Source: Burkholderiales bacterium (GTDB taxonomy: Bacteria > Pseudomonadota > Gammaproteobacteria > Burkholderiales > Ga0077523). Taken from it: DNA of 33,969 nucleotides. The notes beneath the pieces are model-generated. The model was not told the DNA's origin, made no database searches, and was given only the letters and a program-made list of their open reading frames with translations. Position numbers and translations under genes: made by a program. The stretch spans positions 1 through 33,969 of the forward strand of contig JAHCKV010000003.1 in assembly GCA_026125595.1 (NCBI GenBank), read 5' to 3'. Positions 6,387 through 17,600 of this stretch are shown in pieces (position 1 is the first letter of the stretch; each line of letters opens with the position of its first letter).

Positions 6387-7963
6387 TGCGACGATGGTGG
6401 CTTCGGCTCATGGTCTTGTCCTTCGCGTTGCACATTGCAGCGGTTGCGGCTGCGGACGAACCGGCAGCGCCGAAGTTCGACGTGCTGGAGTACCGGATAT
6501 CCGGCAACAAGCTGCTGACGCGGATCCAGATCGAAGAGGCGGTGTATCCGTTCATGGGCGAGTCCAAGAGCCTCGACGACGTGGAAGCTGCCCGCGCGAA
6601 GCTGGAGAGCACCTATCACGATCTGGGCTATCTCAGCGTCAGCGTCGACATTCCGGAGCAACAGGTCGACGGCGGCGTCGTCACGCTGAAGGTGGTCGAA
6701 GCGCCGATCGGCCGGCTGCGCATCACCGGTTCGCGCTACTACGTGCATGGGCACATCCGCGAAACGACGCCTTCGCTGGCCGAGGGTAGCGTGCCGAACT
6801 TCAACGCCGTCCAGCAGGAGTTGGCCCAGCTCAACCGCACATCCGATCGACGGGTGACGCCGGTGCTCGCGCCGTCGACGATTCCCGGCATGGTGGATGT
6901 CGAGCTGAAGGTCGACGATCAGTTGCCGCTGCACGGCAGCGTCGAGTTGAACAACCGCTACAGCGCCAACACGAGCCACACGCGAGCGGTGGGGCAGTTG
7001 CGCTACGGCAATCTGTTCCAGCGTGATCACAGCATCAGTTTCCAGTACCAGATCGCGCCGGAGAATCCAGACGATTCGCGCGTCTGGTCGTTGTCGTACG
7101 TGATCCCGACCCAATCGGGTTCGACATGGGCATTCTATGCGGTCGAAGCGAAGAGCAACGTCGCCGTGCTGAGCAGCATCAGCGTGATCGGCAACGGCAA
7201 CATCTACGGTGCGCGGTGGATTCAGCCGTTGCCGCAGCGACAGAACTTCTTCCACAGTCTCACGCTCGGCGTCGACTACAAGGATTTCAAGGAGAACATC
7301 CTGCTGCAGGGCGCCGACTCGATCGCGACGCCGGTCGCCTATGCGCCACTGAGTGCACAGTACAGTGCCACTCGGCTGAGCGGCACGAACAAGCGTCGCC
7401 ACCGCACCGTGTTCGATACCGGTGTCGGTTTCCTGATCCGCGGACTTGTTGCCGATCAACAGCAGTTCTCGAACAAGCGCTACGGTGCCGGCACGTCATA
7501 CATGACGTTTCGCAGTGGCCTGCAGCACGAGTTCACGCAGGTCGGGCTCGGTTCGATCTACGCCAAGGGCGATTTTCAGCTGGCCAGCGGACCGCTGATC
7601 AGCAACGAGCAGTTCGGAGCCGGCGGCGCCGATTCCGTGCGCGGCTATACCGAATTCGAATGCCTGGGCGACGTCGGTGCGCGTGCGTCGATCGAGGCGC
7701 GCAAACCGGTGGCCGTGGGCAAGTCACGCAACGACGATGCGCAGTCGCGCGTGTATGCGTTCTTCGATACCGCTTCGCTCGAGACGCTGGAACCGTTGCC
7801 GGGTCAGAGGTCGCGCTGCCGGCCGTCGAGCGCCGGACTCGGTGCGCGCTATCAACTGGATGGTCTCAGTCTCAATGTCGATCTGACGCGAGCGCTGCAG
7901 GACGGCAACGTGACCCGATCCGGCGACATGCGGATCCTGTTCCGGGCGGCCTATGAATTCTGA
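6386..7963 (+). CDS. Two-partner secretion outer-membrane transporter (TpsB; FhaC/ShlB family)
   Basis: The 525-residue product is an Omp85-superfamily TPS transporter that threads its partner exoprotein through the outer membrane. A signal peptide ends around AAVAA (residue 22). A POTRA domain spans about residues 31-110 (FDVLEYRISGNKLLTRIQIE ... YHDLGYLSVSVDIPEQQVDG ... VVTLKVVEAPIGRLRI). A second POTRA-like part (about 111-180) contains the FNAVQQELAQLN helix. The rest is a beta-barrel with the L6-loop VRGY motif at 418-421 (GGADSVRGYTEFECLGD) and a C-terminal aromatic (AYEF), as expected for BAM-dependent insertion. Its length is close to the usual 550-580. The start ATG overlaps the stop of a possible leader ORF and follows a hairpin. 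The last 11 nt overlap the start of the exoprotein gene, the normal tight tpsB-tpsA pairing. Confidence 0.92.
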   Translation: MRRWWLRLMVLSFALHIAAVAAADEPAAPKFDVLEYRISGNKLLTRIQIEEAVYPFMGESKSLDDVEAARAKLESTYHDLGYLSVSVDIPEQQVDGGVVTLKVVEAPIGRLRITGSRYYVHGHIRETTPSLAEGSVPNFNAVQQELAQLNRTSDRRVTPVLAPSTIPGMVDVELKVDDQLPLHGSVELNNRYSANTSHTRAVGQLRYGNLFQRDHSISFQYQIAPENPDDSRVWSLSYVIPTQSGSTWAFYAVEAKSNVAVLSSISVIGNGNIYGARWIQPLPQRQNFFHSLTLGVDYKDFKENILLQGADSIATPVAYAPLSAQYSATRLSGTNKRRHRTVFDTGVGFLIRGLVADQQQFSNKRYGAGTSYMTFRSGLQHEFTQVGLGSIYAKGDFQLASGPLISNEQFGAGGADSVRGYTEFECLGDVGARASIEARKPVAVGKSRNDDAQSRVYAFFDTASLETLEPLPGQRSRCRPSSAGLGARYQLDGLSLNVDLTRALQDGNVTRSGDMRILFRAAYEF

Positions 7964-10900
7964 CCTGCGTCTGCTCTGCATCGCGGCGGCGATTCTGAAC
8001 GCGTTTCCGTCCGCCGGTTCCGCGCAAAACCTGCCGACGCCTTGCGACGGCGGTGCCTGCGGTATCTCGGCCGGCAACACGCCGTTCGTGACTTCGGGGC
8101 AGATCGGCAATGGCGGTGTTCCAGCGGTGAACGGCAACACCATGACCATCCAGCAGCTCACCGACAAGGCGATCCTGAACTGGCAGAACTTCGACATCGC
8201 GGCTGGGCACGCGGTCAACTTCGTGCAGCCCGGTGCCACGTCGGCGGCGCTGAACCGGATCTGGAGCGCCGATCCCAGCGTTATCGCCGGGCACCTGAAT
8301 GCCAACGGACAGGTATTCCTGCTGAACCAGAACGGCATCCTGTTCGACAACGGCGCCCAGGTGAACGTCGCGGGCCTCACGGCTTCGACGCTCAACATTA
8401 CCGACAGCCTGTTTCTGAACGGCATTCTGTCGGGCAATGGTGGCGTGACCGCTGCGGGCCTGCCGGCCGTGTTCCAGGCCGGCGCCGGTGCCACCGGTGA
8501 TGTCACGGTGAATCCGGGGGCGGTGCTGACGACCACCAGCGGCGGTCGAGTGTTCCTGTTCGCGCCGAATGTCATCAACAAGGGCACGATCTCGACGCCG
8601 GACGGCCAGACCATCCTCGGTGCCGGCAAGACCGTCTATCTCGCCGCGAGCACCGATCCGGCGATGCGCGGGTTGCTGATCCAGGTCGACGGAGAAGGTG
8701 TGGCGGCCACCAGCACGGTCGCCAACGAAGGGCAGATCACCGCGGCGCGCGGCAACGTGACGTTGGCCGGATTGATGGTCAATCAGGCAGGTCGAATCCG
8801 GGCCACCACGTCGGTCAGCGCCAACGGGTCGGTGTACCTCGTGGCCGGCGACACGTCGCGGCGCGACCCGAACGACGCTTCGGGGCAGACGCCATCGCAG
8901 TTCTTCAACGCGAACGTGGCCGGCTTCGGGCAGCTCTTGCCGAACCGCGGCGGAATTCTCGCGCTGAACGCGGGCAGCGTCACCGAAGTACTGCCGGATA
9001 CCGACGTTGGCGGCACTGTCACGGACGGCCAAGTGTTCCTGCGGTCGACCGTGGAACTGATCGGGCAGCGCATCACGCTGGAGCAGAACGCGGCGATCAT
9101 CGCGCCCAGCGGTCGCGTGACATTGGCTGCCGCGGAGAATCCGATCGAGCGACGATTGAACGCGAGCCTCGGTCTCGGCGCGCCGGCCAACGACAGTCGC
9201 ATCTATCTCGAAACCGGCAGCCGCATCGACGTGTCGGGATTGGACAATGTCCCGATCTCGGCGGAGCGCAATCTGATCGAGGTCGAGTTGCGCGCCAACG
9301 AACTGCAGGACGCGCCGCTGCTGCGCGACGGCTTCCTGCGCGGTAAGACCGTGACCGTGGACCGCCGTTACGGCACCACGCTGACCGATATCACGCCGTA
9401 CGTCACGAATCTGCCGCGGGGGATACGCGAGAAGAGCATTGCTGGCGGGGACATCCGGCTCGATTCCGAAGGCGATGTCATCACCCGAGCGGGTTCTCTG
9501 CTCGATGTGAGCGGCGGCAGCATCGCCTATCAGGCGGGGTATGGCAGTGCGACGATGCTGCTCGGTGCCGACGGCCGCCTCTACGACATCGCGACGGCGC
9601 CGAAGGATGTGCAGTACGTCGGCTTCAGCGGCACTTACAGCTACACCGACCCCAAGTGGGGCGTCACGACGACGTGGGCGTTGGCCAGCGGTAATCGCGG
9701 GTTGCCCCTGGCCGGATACGTGGAGGGCGCGTCGGCGGGGAGCATCACCGTCGTTGCGCCACAGGTGGCATTGCGGGGCAGCCTCGCGGGTCATGTCGAG
9801 GCCGGGTTGTATCAACGCACGGCGGCCACGCTGCCCAGCGGCGGGCGTATCGCCGTCGGCGACGCGAGGCCGCTGACCGAAGCGCTGCCCGAGAAGGATT
9901 TCCGGGTAGCGAATGTCCGGCTGGTCGCAAACACCGCCGATCTCCCCGCCGATTTCGATCCGGCGAGCTCGGCGCTGTCGGCTGCCGATCGGCAAACCGC
10001 AACGGTGTCGGCTGCGGCGATACGTCAGGGTGGATTCTCCAACGTGGCGCTTTACGCCAACGGCGACATCACGTTCGATTCGGGCGCACCGCTGGTGCTT
10101 CCGGTGGGCGGATCGGTCACTGCGGTCGGCCATTCGGTGCATGTCGCCGGCCGCATCGAAGTGCCGGCGGGCGACGTGTCGCTCCAGACCCGGATCGATC
10201 TGATCGGCGCAACGAGCGCCGGCGACGTGGTGCTCGGGAGTGGTGCCGCGCTGGTCACCCGCGGTGGCTGGGTCAACGACTCTCCGTCGGTGGCGCGCAA
10301 CACGGGTATCGCACCGGTGCTGACGGCGCCGGTGTTGGTCGACGGCGGCGACGTTTCGCTCACGGCGGTCGGCAGCGTTCGGCTCGGTGCCGGCAGCCTG
10401 ATCGACGCGAGCGGGGGTGGCTGGATCGACGTGAACAACAGCCTCACGGCCGGAAGTGGCGGCGACATCACACTGGCGGCCAATGTCGGCGCTGATGCCA
10501 CGAGCATCAGCGGAGTTGTGGTGCTCGGTGGCGAAGTGCGTAGCTTCGGCCTCGAGAGCGGCGGCGCGCTGTCGATCGCATCGGCCTTCGTCACCGTGGG
10601 TTCCACGGCAACGGGCCGCACCGGGGAATTGCTGCTGAGCCCCGTGTTCTTCACGCGGGGCGGATTCTCCGACTATCGCATCACCGGCAACAACGGTGTG
10701 ATCGTTGCCGATGGCGTGTCGGTCCGTCCGCGGACCCAGAACCTGTTCTTCAACCGCAATCCGTACTTCCAGTCGACCGGCGCCGATCTGTTCGGTTTCG
10801 CCGATGTGGTCACGCTGCCGGATGAATGGCGGGCTCCGACGAGCGTTTCCTTTGCGGCCACCAGCACCGGCGTCTTCGATCCGACGGCAGGCCATGTGGT

Positions 10901-11657
10901 GCTGGGGAGCGGCGCATCGATCGTCACGGACCCGGGCGGCTCGGTGGCGCTGGCGGCCCGGGAGAATCTCACGGTGCTCGGTAGCATCACCACGCCGGGC
11001 GGCAACGTGTCGCTGGCGGTCGCGCCCGGCATCGTCGTAGGCGCAGACGACTTCGAGGAAGGCTTCATCGCCACGCAGCGCCTGCTGATCGGCGCCAGCG
11101 CCCGCATCTCCGCGCGCGGATTCGCCAAGATCGACACGTTGAATCTCTATGGTTACCGTCAGGGCGAAGTGCTCGACGGCGGCACCGTGGATGTGGTCGC
11201 GAACAAAGGCTCGGTGGTCATCGAATCCGGATCCACCATCGACGTCTCCGGCATCAGCGCCGTGGTCGACCTCGTCTCGGTACGGCCCGGCGCGACCACG
11301 GTAGCACCGACCCGGGTAGCCGGTGACGCGGGGTCGATCCGGATCCAGGCGCGCGAGGGCATGGTGCTGGCCGGTAGTCTGCTCGGCCAGGCGGCGGATC
11401 TTCCGGGTTCCGCGGGCGGCAGCCTGCTGGTGGGTCTGGATCGCTACGATCGCTCGATCGACCCGAATGTGCTGATTCCCGCGGGCGGTCTCGTTCCGCA
11501 GTTTTCCGACCGGGGACCGGGTGCTGGTGGTGACCAGCAGCGCCGGTTCCGGCAGCCCGGTCAATGGCGTCGCCTTTTTCGACGTGGATGCCGTTGCCGA
11601 CGGTGGCTTCGCTGCCGTGGAACTGCGCAGCACCGACGTGGTGCGATTCGCCGGTGA
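7953..11657 (+). CDS. Filamentous haemagglutinin-like TPS exoprotein, N-terminal part (frameshifted)
   Basis: This is the first 3.7 kb of a giant TpsA exoprotein. The signal peptide is MNSDLRLLCIAAAILNAFPS-AGSA. The TPS secretion domain covers about residues 25-290, with the conserved segment RIWSADPSVIAGHLNANGQV and an NQNGILF motif at 125-131 (family NPNGI), followed by VNVAGLTAST. It is followed by long right-handed beta-helix repeats of the form G-G-x-V-x-L-x-A. The true coding frame is left at about 11511-11515. After that, this frame reads arginine-rich shadow sequence (RRFRQPGQWRRLF) to the stop at 11657, so only about residues 1-1187 are genuine. The continuation lies in the +1 frame (next entry). 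It overlaps the transporter gene by 11 nt and is almost certainly cotranslated with it. As written, the product would be secreted but lack its distal two thirds. Confidence 0.85.
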   Translation: MNSDLRLLCIAAAILNAFPSAGSAQNLPTPCDGGACGISAGNTPFVTSGQIGNGGVPAVNGNTMTIQQLTDKAILNWQNFDIAAGHAVNFVQPGATSAALNRIWSADPSVIAGHLNANGQVFLLNQNGILFDNGAQVNVAGLTASTLNITDSLFLNGILSGNGGVTAAGLPAVFQAGAGATGDVTVNPGAVLTTTSGGRVFLFAPNVINKGTISTPDGQTILGAGKTVYLAASTDPAMRGLLIQVDGEGVAATSTVANEGQITAARGNVTLAGLMVNQAGRIRATTSVSANGSVYLVAGDTSRRDPNDASGQTPSQFFNANVAGFGQLLPNRGGILALNAGSVTEVLPDTDVGGTVTDGQVFLRSTVELIGQRITLEQNAAIIAPSGRVTLAAAENPIERRLNASLGLGAPANDSRIYLETGSRIDVSGLDNVPISAERNLIEVELRANELQDAPLLRDGFLRGKTVTVDRRYGTTLTDITPYVTNLPRGIREKSIAGGDIRLDSEGDVITRAGSLLDVSGGSIAYQAGYGSATMLLGADGRLYDIATAPKDVQYVGFSGTYSYTDPKWGVTTTWALASGNRGLPLAGYVEGASAGSITVVAPQVALRGSLAGHVEAGLYQRTAATLPSGGRIAVGDARPLTEALPEKDFRVANVRLVANTADLPADFDPASSALSAADRQTATVSAAAIRQGGFSNVALYANGDITFDSGAPLVLPVGGSVTAVGHSVHVAGRIEVPAGDVSLQTRIDLIGATSAGDVVLGSGAALVTRGGWVNDSPSVARNTGIAPVLTAPVLVDGGDVSLTAVGSVRLGAGSLIDASGGGWIDVNNSLTAGSGGDITLAANVGADATSISGVVVLGGEVRSFGLESGGALSIASAFVTVGSTATGRTGELLLSPVFFTRGGFSDYRITGNNGVIVADGVSVRPRTQNLFFNRNPYFQSTGADLFGFADVVTLPDEWRAPTSVSFAATSTGVFDPTAGHVVLGSGASIVTDPGGSVALAARENLTVLGSITTPGGNVSLAVAPGIVVGADDFEEGFIATQRLLIGASARISARGFAKIDTLNLYGYRQGEVLDGGTVDVVANKGSVVIESGSTIDVSGISAVVDLVSVRPGATTVAPTRVAGDAGSIRIQAREGMVLAGSLLGQAADLPGSAGGSLLVGLDRYDRSIDPNVLIPAGGLVPQFSDRGPGAGGDQQRRFRQPGQWRRLFRRGCRCRRWLRCRGTAQHRRGAIRR
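11508..11520 (+). other. +1 frameshift site in the giant exoprotein gene
   Basis: Frame 1 reads GAC CGG GGA CCG here, and the downstream ORF reads GAC CGG GTG CTG. Removing one G of the GGGG run at 11512-11515 joins them perfectly as SDRDRVLVVTSS and gives one ORF from 7953 to 18333 (10,380 nt without the extra base, 3,459 residues). Both flanking frames are open for kilobases with the same repeat style, so a single extra base is the simplest explanation. Causes to consider are an assembly error in a homopolymer, a recent mutation, phase variation, or +1 recoding. Confidence 0.85.
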
Positions 11658-14600
11658 CGTCGCGCTGGAGGCCAAGCGCAGCGTGACCATCGATGCGCCG
11701 CAGATCGAAGCTGCACCCGGTGTCGAGGTCCGCGTGCGAGCCACCTACGCGGTGCTCGGGAACGTCGACGGTCGCAACCAGCCCGGTGCCACCACCAACC
11801 GACAGCCGGTCCGCACGCCCGTCGCCGGTGACGGAACGTTGGCCGTCTCGGCGGCGCACATCGACTGGCGTGGCAACGCCGCATTGAGCGGTTTTTCACG
11901 CGTGGGCCTTTCCAGCGGTGGCGACATCCGTCTCACCCATTCGATGCAGGCGGACGGTGCGACTGACTTCACGGGCTCCATCAAGACCACGGCCGATCTG
12001 GTATTGCAGGCCGCGCGGATCTATCCGACCACGCTCACGGCGTTCACCGTGAATCCGGTGACGGTCGGTCATTCGTACACCACTGGTACCGTGACGGTGC
12101 TGCCGGGACCGACGGCCGGCGGTGTGCCACTGTCGGCCGGTGGCAGTCTCACCGTGAACGCCACCGACATCGTGCAGGGTGGCGTGTTGCGGGCTCCCTT
12201 GGGGCAGATCGTGCTGAACGCCACGAACAGCGTGACGCTGGCCGATGGCAGCCTCACGTCGGTGTCCGCCGAAGGCGCGATCATCCCGTTCGGGTCCACA
12301 CAGAACGGGCAGGACTGGATCTACCGCGTCGACATCAACGGCACGAGCCGCGTCATCGCCGCACCGCCCGCGAAGCGCATCACCATCGATGCGCCGGACG
12401 TCGAACTGGCAGTGGGTTCGCGGACCGATCTGTCCGGCGGTGGCGATCTGTACGCGTACGAGTTCATCGCCGGCCCCGGCGGTTCGCGCGACGTGCTCGA
12501 TTCGCTCGAGGGTCTGTATGCCGGTGCCATCGTGCCCGGTATCGGGTCGTTCGGTCCGCTGGATCATCAGTATGGACTCGGGGCTGCCGTCGCATCCGGC
12601 GAAGGTGTGTATCTATCCGGCGTGCCGGGACTGGCGGACGGTTTCTACACGATCCTGCCGGCGCGGTATGCGCTGCTGCCGGGTGCCTACGCGATCCAGG
12701 CGGTCGACGGTTACCGCGATATTCCGGTCGGATCGAGCATTGCCTATCCCGACGGCTCGGTGATCGTCGCGGGGCGCACCGGGTTCTCCGGGACCGATCT
12801 GATCGCGAGTCGCACTTCCGGCTATCGGGTGACGTCCGGTGCCACGGTGCGTACGCAATCGGGCTATACGGAGAGTACCGCCAGCGCGTTTTTCACCGCA
12901 GCGGCGGACGGTGCCGCCATCAGTCGCTTGCCGGCCGACGCTGGCCAGTTGACGTTGGCGGCGCGAGCGGCTCTCGCCATCGACGGCAGCATCGGCTTCG
13001 GTAGCGGACGGTTCTCGTACACCGATCCAGTGGCCGGGACCACCACGATCCGGACCGGTCGCGGTGGTGAAGTTTCGGTGCTCGCGCCGAAGATCGCGGT
13101 GGTCGACGCCATCGGAGCGGCCGACGGATTCCTGCAGATCGGTGCGGATTCGCTGGACCGCCTCGGCGCCGAGAGTCTCATCCTCGGGGCACGGCGCACG
13201 GACACCGCGGCGGGGTCGGTGCTGACCGTGGGTGCCGAGGCGGTGGAACTGCGCAATACGGCGGCCAGCCCGCTCGGTGCGCCGGAGATCATCCTCGCGG
13301 CGACGGGCGTAATCGCCGCGCGCTCGGGCAGCATGGTCGAGGGGCGCGGCGCACCGGCCGGCAGCGCGGTACCACTGCTGGTGTCCGGCGACGGTGCGCT
13401 GCTGCGGGTTTCCGGTGGCGCTCAGACCACGCTGATCCGTACCGATGTGCCGGCTGGTGCAACCGGCACATTGACGATCGAGGCCGGTGCCACCCTTCGT
13501 GCGGTCAGTCTCATCCTGGATGCTGCGGCAGACACCCGGATTCTCTCGGGGGCAACCGTGTCGGCGCGCGCGGCAGGCATCGCGGCCAGCCGGATCAACG
13601 TCGGCGATGTACCGAACGGAGTGGCCGGACTGCATATCACGCCGGATCTGCTCGATGGACTCGAAGGGCTGACCGATCTGGCGTTGCGCAGCTACAGCAG
13701 CATTGCGTTCTACGGGGAAGCCGGGCTCGGCACCGAGAATGCCGAAGGCATGCCGCGACTCGCGTCCCTCGCCCTCGAAGCCGGCGCATTGCTCGGCTAC
13801 GGCGACGGTGCCAAGACGTTGCGTGCCGGATCCATCGCGTTCTCGAACGCGTCGAACGTCACCTGCGTCGGATGCATCGGCGACGGTACCGGTGCGCTGC
13901 AGTTGATCGCCGGCGAAGAGGGTGCGGCGGATGCCGCCATCGTGATCGGCAGCGGCGTCAAGACGATTTCCGGATTCGGTGGCGTGCTGTTCCAGTCCAG
14001 TGGTGACGTGTTCGGCGCCGGCACCGGTACGCTCGGCCTCGATGCCGCTGGCGATTTCACGCTGCAGGCGGCCCGCATCGCGACCTCGACCGGTGCCGAT
14101 CAGCGCATCGTCAATGCCGACGGGCGCGTGCTGATCGCCACGGCGATTGCGTCGCCGAATGCGCAAACCCATCGGGGAATCGGCGGCAAGCTCGCGATCG
14201 TCGGGACCGAGATCGAGCATCGGGGCGTCATCGCGTTGCCGGCCGGTCATCTGACGCTGCAGGCGACCGGCGGTGCGGTGCGGCTCGAGGCCGGGTCGCG
14301 CGTCGAGGCCGCCGGCGTGATTCGCCGCATAGGCGACGTGGATGTGCTGACCGCCGCCGGCAGCGTGACCTTGGTCGCCGATGCCGGTGACGTGCGGTTG
14401 GCCGAAACCGCTGTGATCGATCTGTCCGGTGCGCGGACCGCGAACAGCAGTGCCGGGGGCGATGCCGGCACGCTGATCGTGCGCGTCCCGAACGGCCAGT
14501 TTGTCGCCGACGGCGACATCGATGGTCATGCCATCGGCGACGGGCGCGGGGGCTCGTTCGCGCTCGACACCCTCGCGCTGGCCGATTTCTCCGATCTCGG

Positions 14601-17600
14601 GGCGGTGCTGGCGGCAGGCGGTTTCATCGGTGACCGGCAACTGCGTGTGCGGACCGGCGATGTGTTCATCACCACGGGCGACACGGTTCAAGCCACCCGC
14701 TTCCAGTTGTCCACCGACGGCGGCGCGATCACCGTGGCAGGCGCCATCGATACCCGCGGTCTGAATGGTGGCGCCATCGCGCTGTGGGCCCGTGACGATC
14801 TGACGTTGCTCGCGACGGCGTCGCTGAACAGCACAGGCACCGACGAGACCGGAGAGGGGGGCGACATCACCCTCGGGACGGTGCAGGGCACGATCGATCT
14901 CGGCGGCGGGACAATCGACCTGCGCGGCGGCGATTTCGGTGTCGATGGTGTGTTGACGCTGCGTGCACCGCGCACGGTCGACAACCTCGACGTCGCCGTG
15001 GCCGTCATTACGGCCGATGTGCGCACGGCGCGATCCATCATCGTCGAGGGCGTGCGCGTATATGACCTCCCGTCGGCCGCCACCCTCGGTGGCAGCGGCA
15101 CGCTGGCGAGCGGCAACCTGGGCTTCGGTGATCCCGGCTCCGCGTCCGGCACCGGCAGCACGCTCCACGGCGATACGCGTACCTTCGCCAACGCTGCCGC
15201 GTCTGCTACCAGCCGTATCGGCGGCACATCCGGTACGGCAATCCAGGTGCGTGCCGGCATCGAAGTGCGGGGTAGCGGTGATCTGGCCCTGGTGAACACC
15301 TTCGATTTGCGTTCCCAGGATAGCGGTGCCGACAACTGGCGCGTCGACGGCGTGCCGGTCAATCTCACGCTGCGATCCGGCGGCGATCTGGTCTTCAATG
15401 CGTCCCTGAGCGATGGTTTCGTCGCTGTCGCTGGACGGCCGGTGAACCAGTGGACCTTCGCCGGTGGCGATTCGGCGTCCTATCGCCTGGTGGCCGGGGC
15501 CGATCTTGGCGCCGCCGATCCGGCCGCCGTGCTGGCCGCTCCCGCCGTAGGTTCGGGCAACTTCATCCTGACGCCCGGCAATCTCGTGCGCACCGGCAAC
15601 GGCAACATCGAAGTGGCCGCTGCCGGTGACGTGAGACTCGGCTATCAGGTCGGCACGGGCACCTATACCCAGCCCAATGCCCAGGCTTCGGTCATCTATA
15701 CCGCCGGCGTGCCGGCAGACACCGTCACGCCTTTCCCGATGCCGGTCAATCGGCTGCGCCAGTCCCTCGGCGCGACGTATCCCACCGATGGTGGCGATAT
15801 CAGCATCGTCGCCGGTCGCGATGTGGTCGGCGCGCCGTCGAATCAACTGGGAACCGACTGGCAATGGCGGCGCGGGCTGGTGCGGCCCGACGGCACCATC
15901 AACACCCTGGGGTCCGCCGGCGGCCAGAACACCACCTGGTGGATTGCGTTCGAGCGTTTCCAGCAGGGGATCGGGGCGCTGGGAGGCGGCGACGTGGAAG
16001 TGCGCGCGGGGCGCGACGTCACCAATGTGTCCGTCGTCGTGCCTACCAACGGCCGTCTCGCGGGCGCAGTGGGCACGCTGCCGGACGCGGCCAATCTGGT
16101 GATCAACGGCGGCGGTGACATCACCGTGAACGCGGGACGCGACATCCTGAGCGGGGTCTTCCAGGTGGATCGCGGACAGGCGCGATTGGTTGCCGGCGGC
16201 ACGATCGGCAGCGGCCGCGTGGTGGCAGATACCAACCCGGTGAGCCAGGACAACACGCCGGTCTATCCCATCCTGGTACTGGGCGACGCCAGTATCGACG
16301 TGCAGGCCCGCGCCGATGTGACCATCGAAGCTGCGGTCAACGGCACCAGTTTGCCGGTGACCGCCGCCAACCGTACCGCCACCGGTTCGTCGTACTTCTA
16401 CACCTTCACCTCCGACAGTCGGGTCGACCTGCTCAGCGTCACCGGCGACGTGCGGTTGAACAACAACGCTTCCGCCATTCGAGCCATCGCACCGGATGGT
16501 CAGTGGGAAGCGAGCAACATCATCAACCTGCAGGTGTATCCGCCGAATCTCGGCGTGTTCGCGGTGTCGGGCAGCATCGATGTCGGTGCCACGCGCCTGT
16601 TCCCATCGGCCAACGCCGATCTGCAACTGCTGGCGGCCGAAGACGTCCATTTCTCCGGTCCGCTGCAGATCTACGAATCGGACGTGAGCCGTGTCACCAA
16701 TCCGCTGCGTCCCGTCGGCAATCTCGAGGGCATCGGTGTCAGCGCGATTCCGGGGCGTTCGCCGGAGATCTATCTGGACGTGGTGCAATGGCCGGCGACG
16801 CCGCTGCATGGGGCCGACACCGTACCGGTGCGCATCGCTGCTCGGGCCGGCAACATCGTCGGCAACAGTCAGGCCATCGTTCTGCCCAAGCCAGCGGTCC
16901 TTTCCGCCGGGCTCGACATCACCGATCTCCGCTTCTCCGGCAAGAATCTGAGGGCCACCGATGTCAGCCTGTTCCAGGCTGCACGGGACATTCGATTCGA
17001 AGTGGCGAAGGACCCGGATACCAACCGTCTGGTGGCCAATTTCGATGGCATCCAGGTGGGCGGACCGGGCCAGGTGGCGGTACTGGCCGGCGGCGATATC
17101 GATCTGGGCAACAGCCGCGGTCTGGTCACGCGTGGCAATCTGGAAGACGTGCGTCTGCCCGGCGCCGGCGCCGATCTGGTTGTGGGCGTCGGATTCGGGG
17201 TCGGCGGCGATGGCGGTGTGCAGACGCCCGCCCTCGATGCGTTCGTCGATCGTTACATCCTCGGCCTCGATACCGGTGGCATCGGCGTCGCACCGAAGCG
17301 CTACGGTGCGGAGTTAGTGCGCTTCATCGCCGAACGCAGGGGTCTGAATCCGGCAACCTTGACCGAGGCGCAGGCGCTGGCGATGTTCCGGGATGAGCCG
17401 GAACAGGTGCGTCTGTCCTTCCTGGCCGGTGTCGTATACGACGAGTTGCACGAGACGGCGCTGGCCTATGCTTCCAGCGGCAGCTACGAACGGGGTTACG
17501 CCGCCATTTCGACGCTGTTTCCTCGCGACGTGTATCGCGGCGATCTGGATCTGTTCTTCAGCCAGATCAAGACCGAGCAAGGCGGTGATATCAATCTGCT

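Noticed and set aside
7872-11744. A 1,290-codon open frame on the minus strand opposite the exoprotein
   Set aside because: It is rich in Arg, His, Asp and Gly with no domain; it is the antisense shadow of a GC-rich repetitive gene whose plus strand has a signal peptide and TPS motifs.
12613-16809. A 1,398-codon minus-strand open frame
   Set aside because: Same antisense effect opposite the second half of the exoprotein; no start context or recognisable domain.
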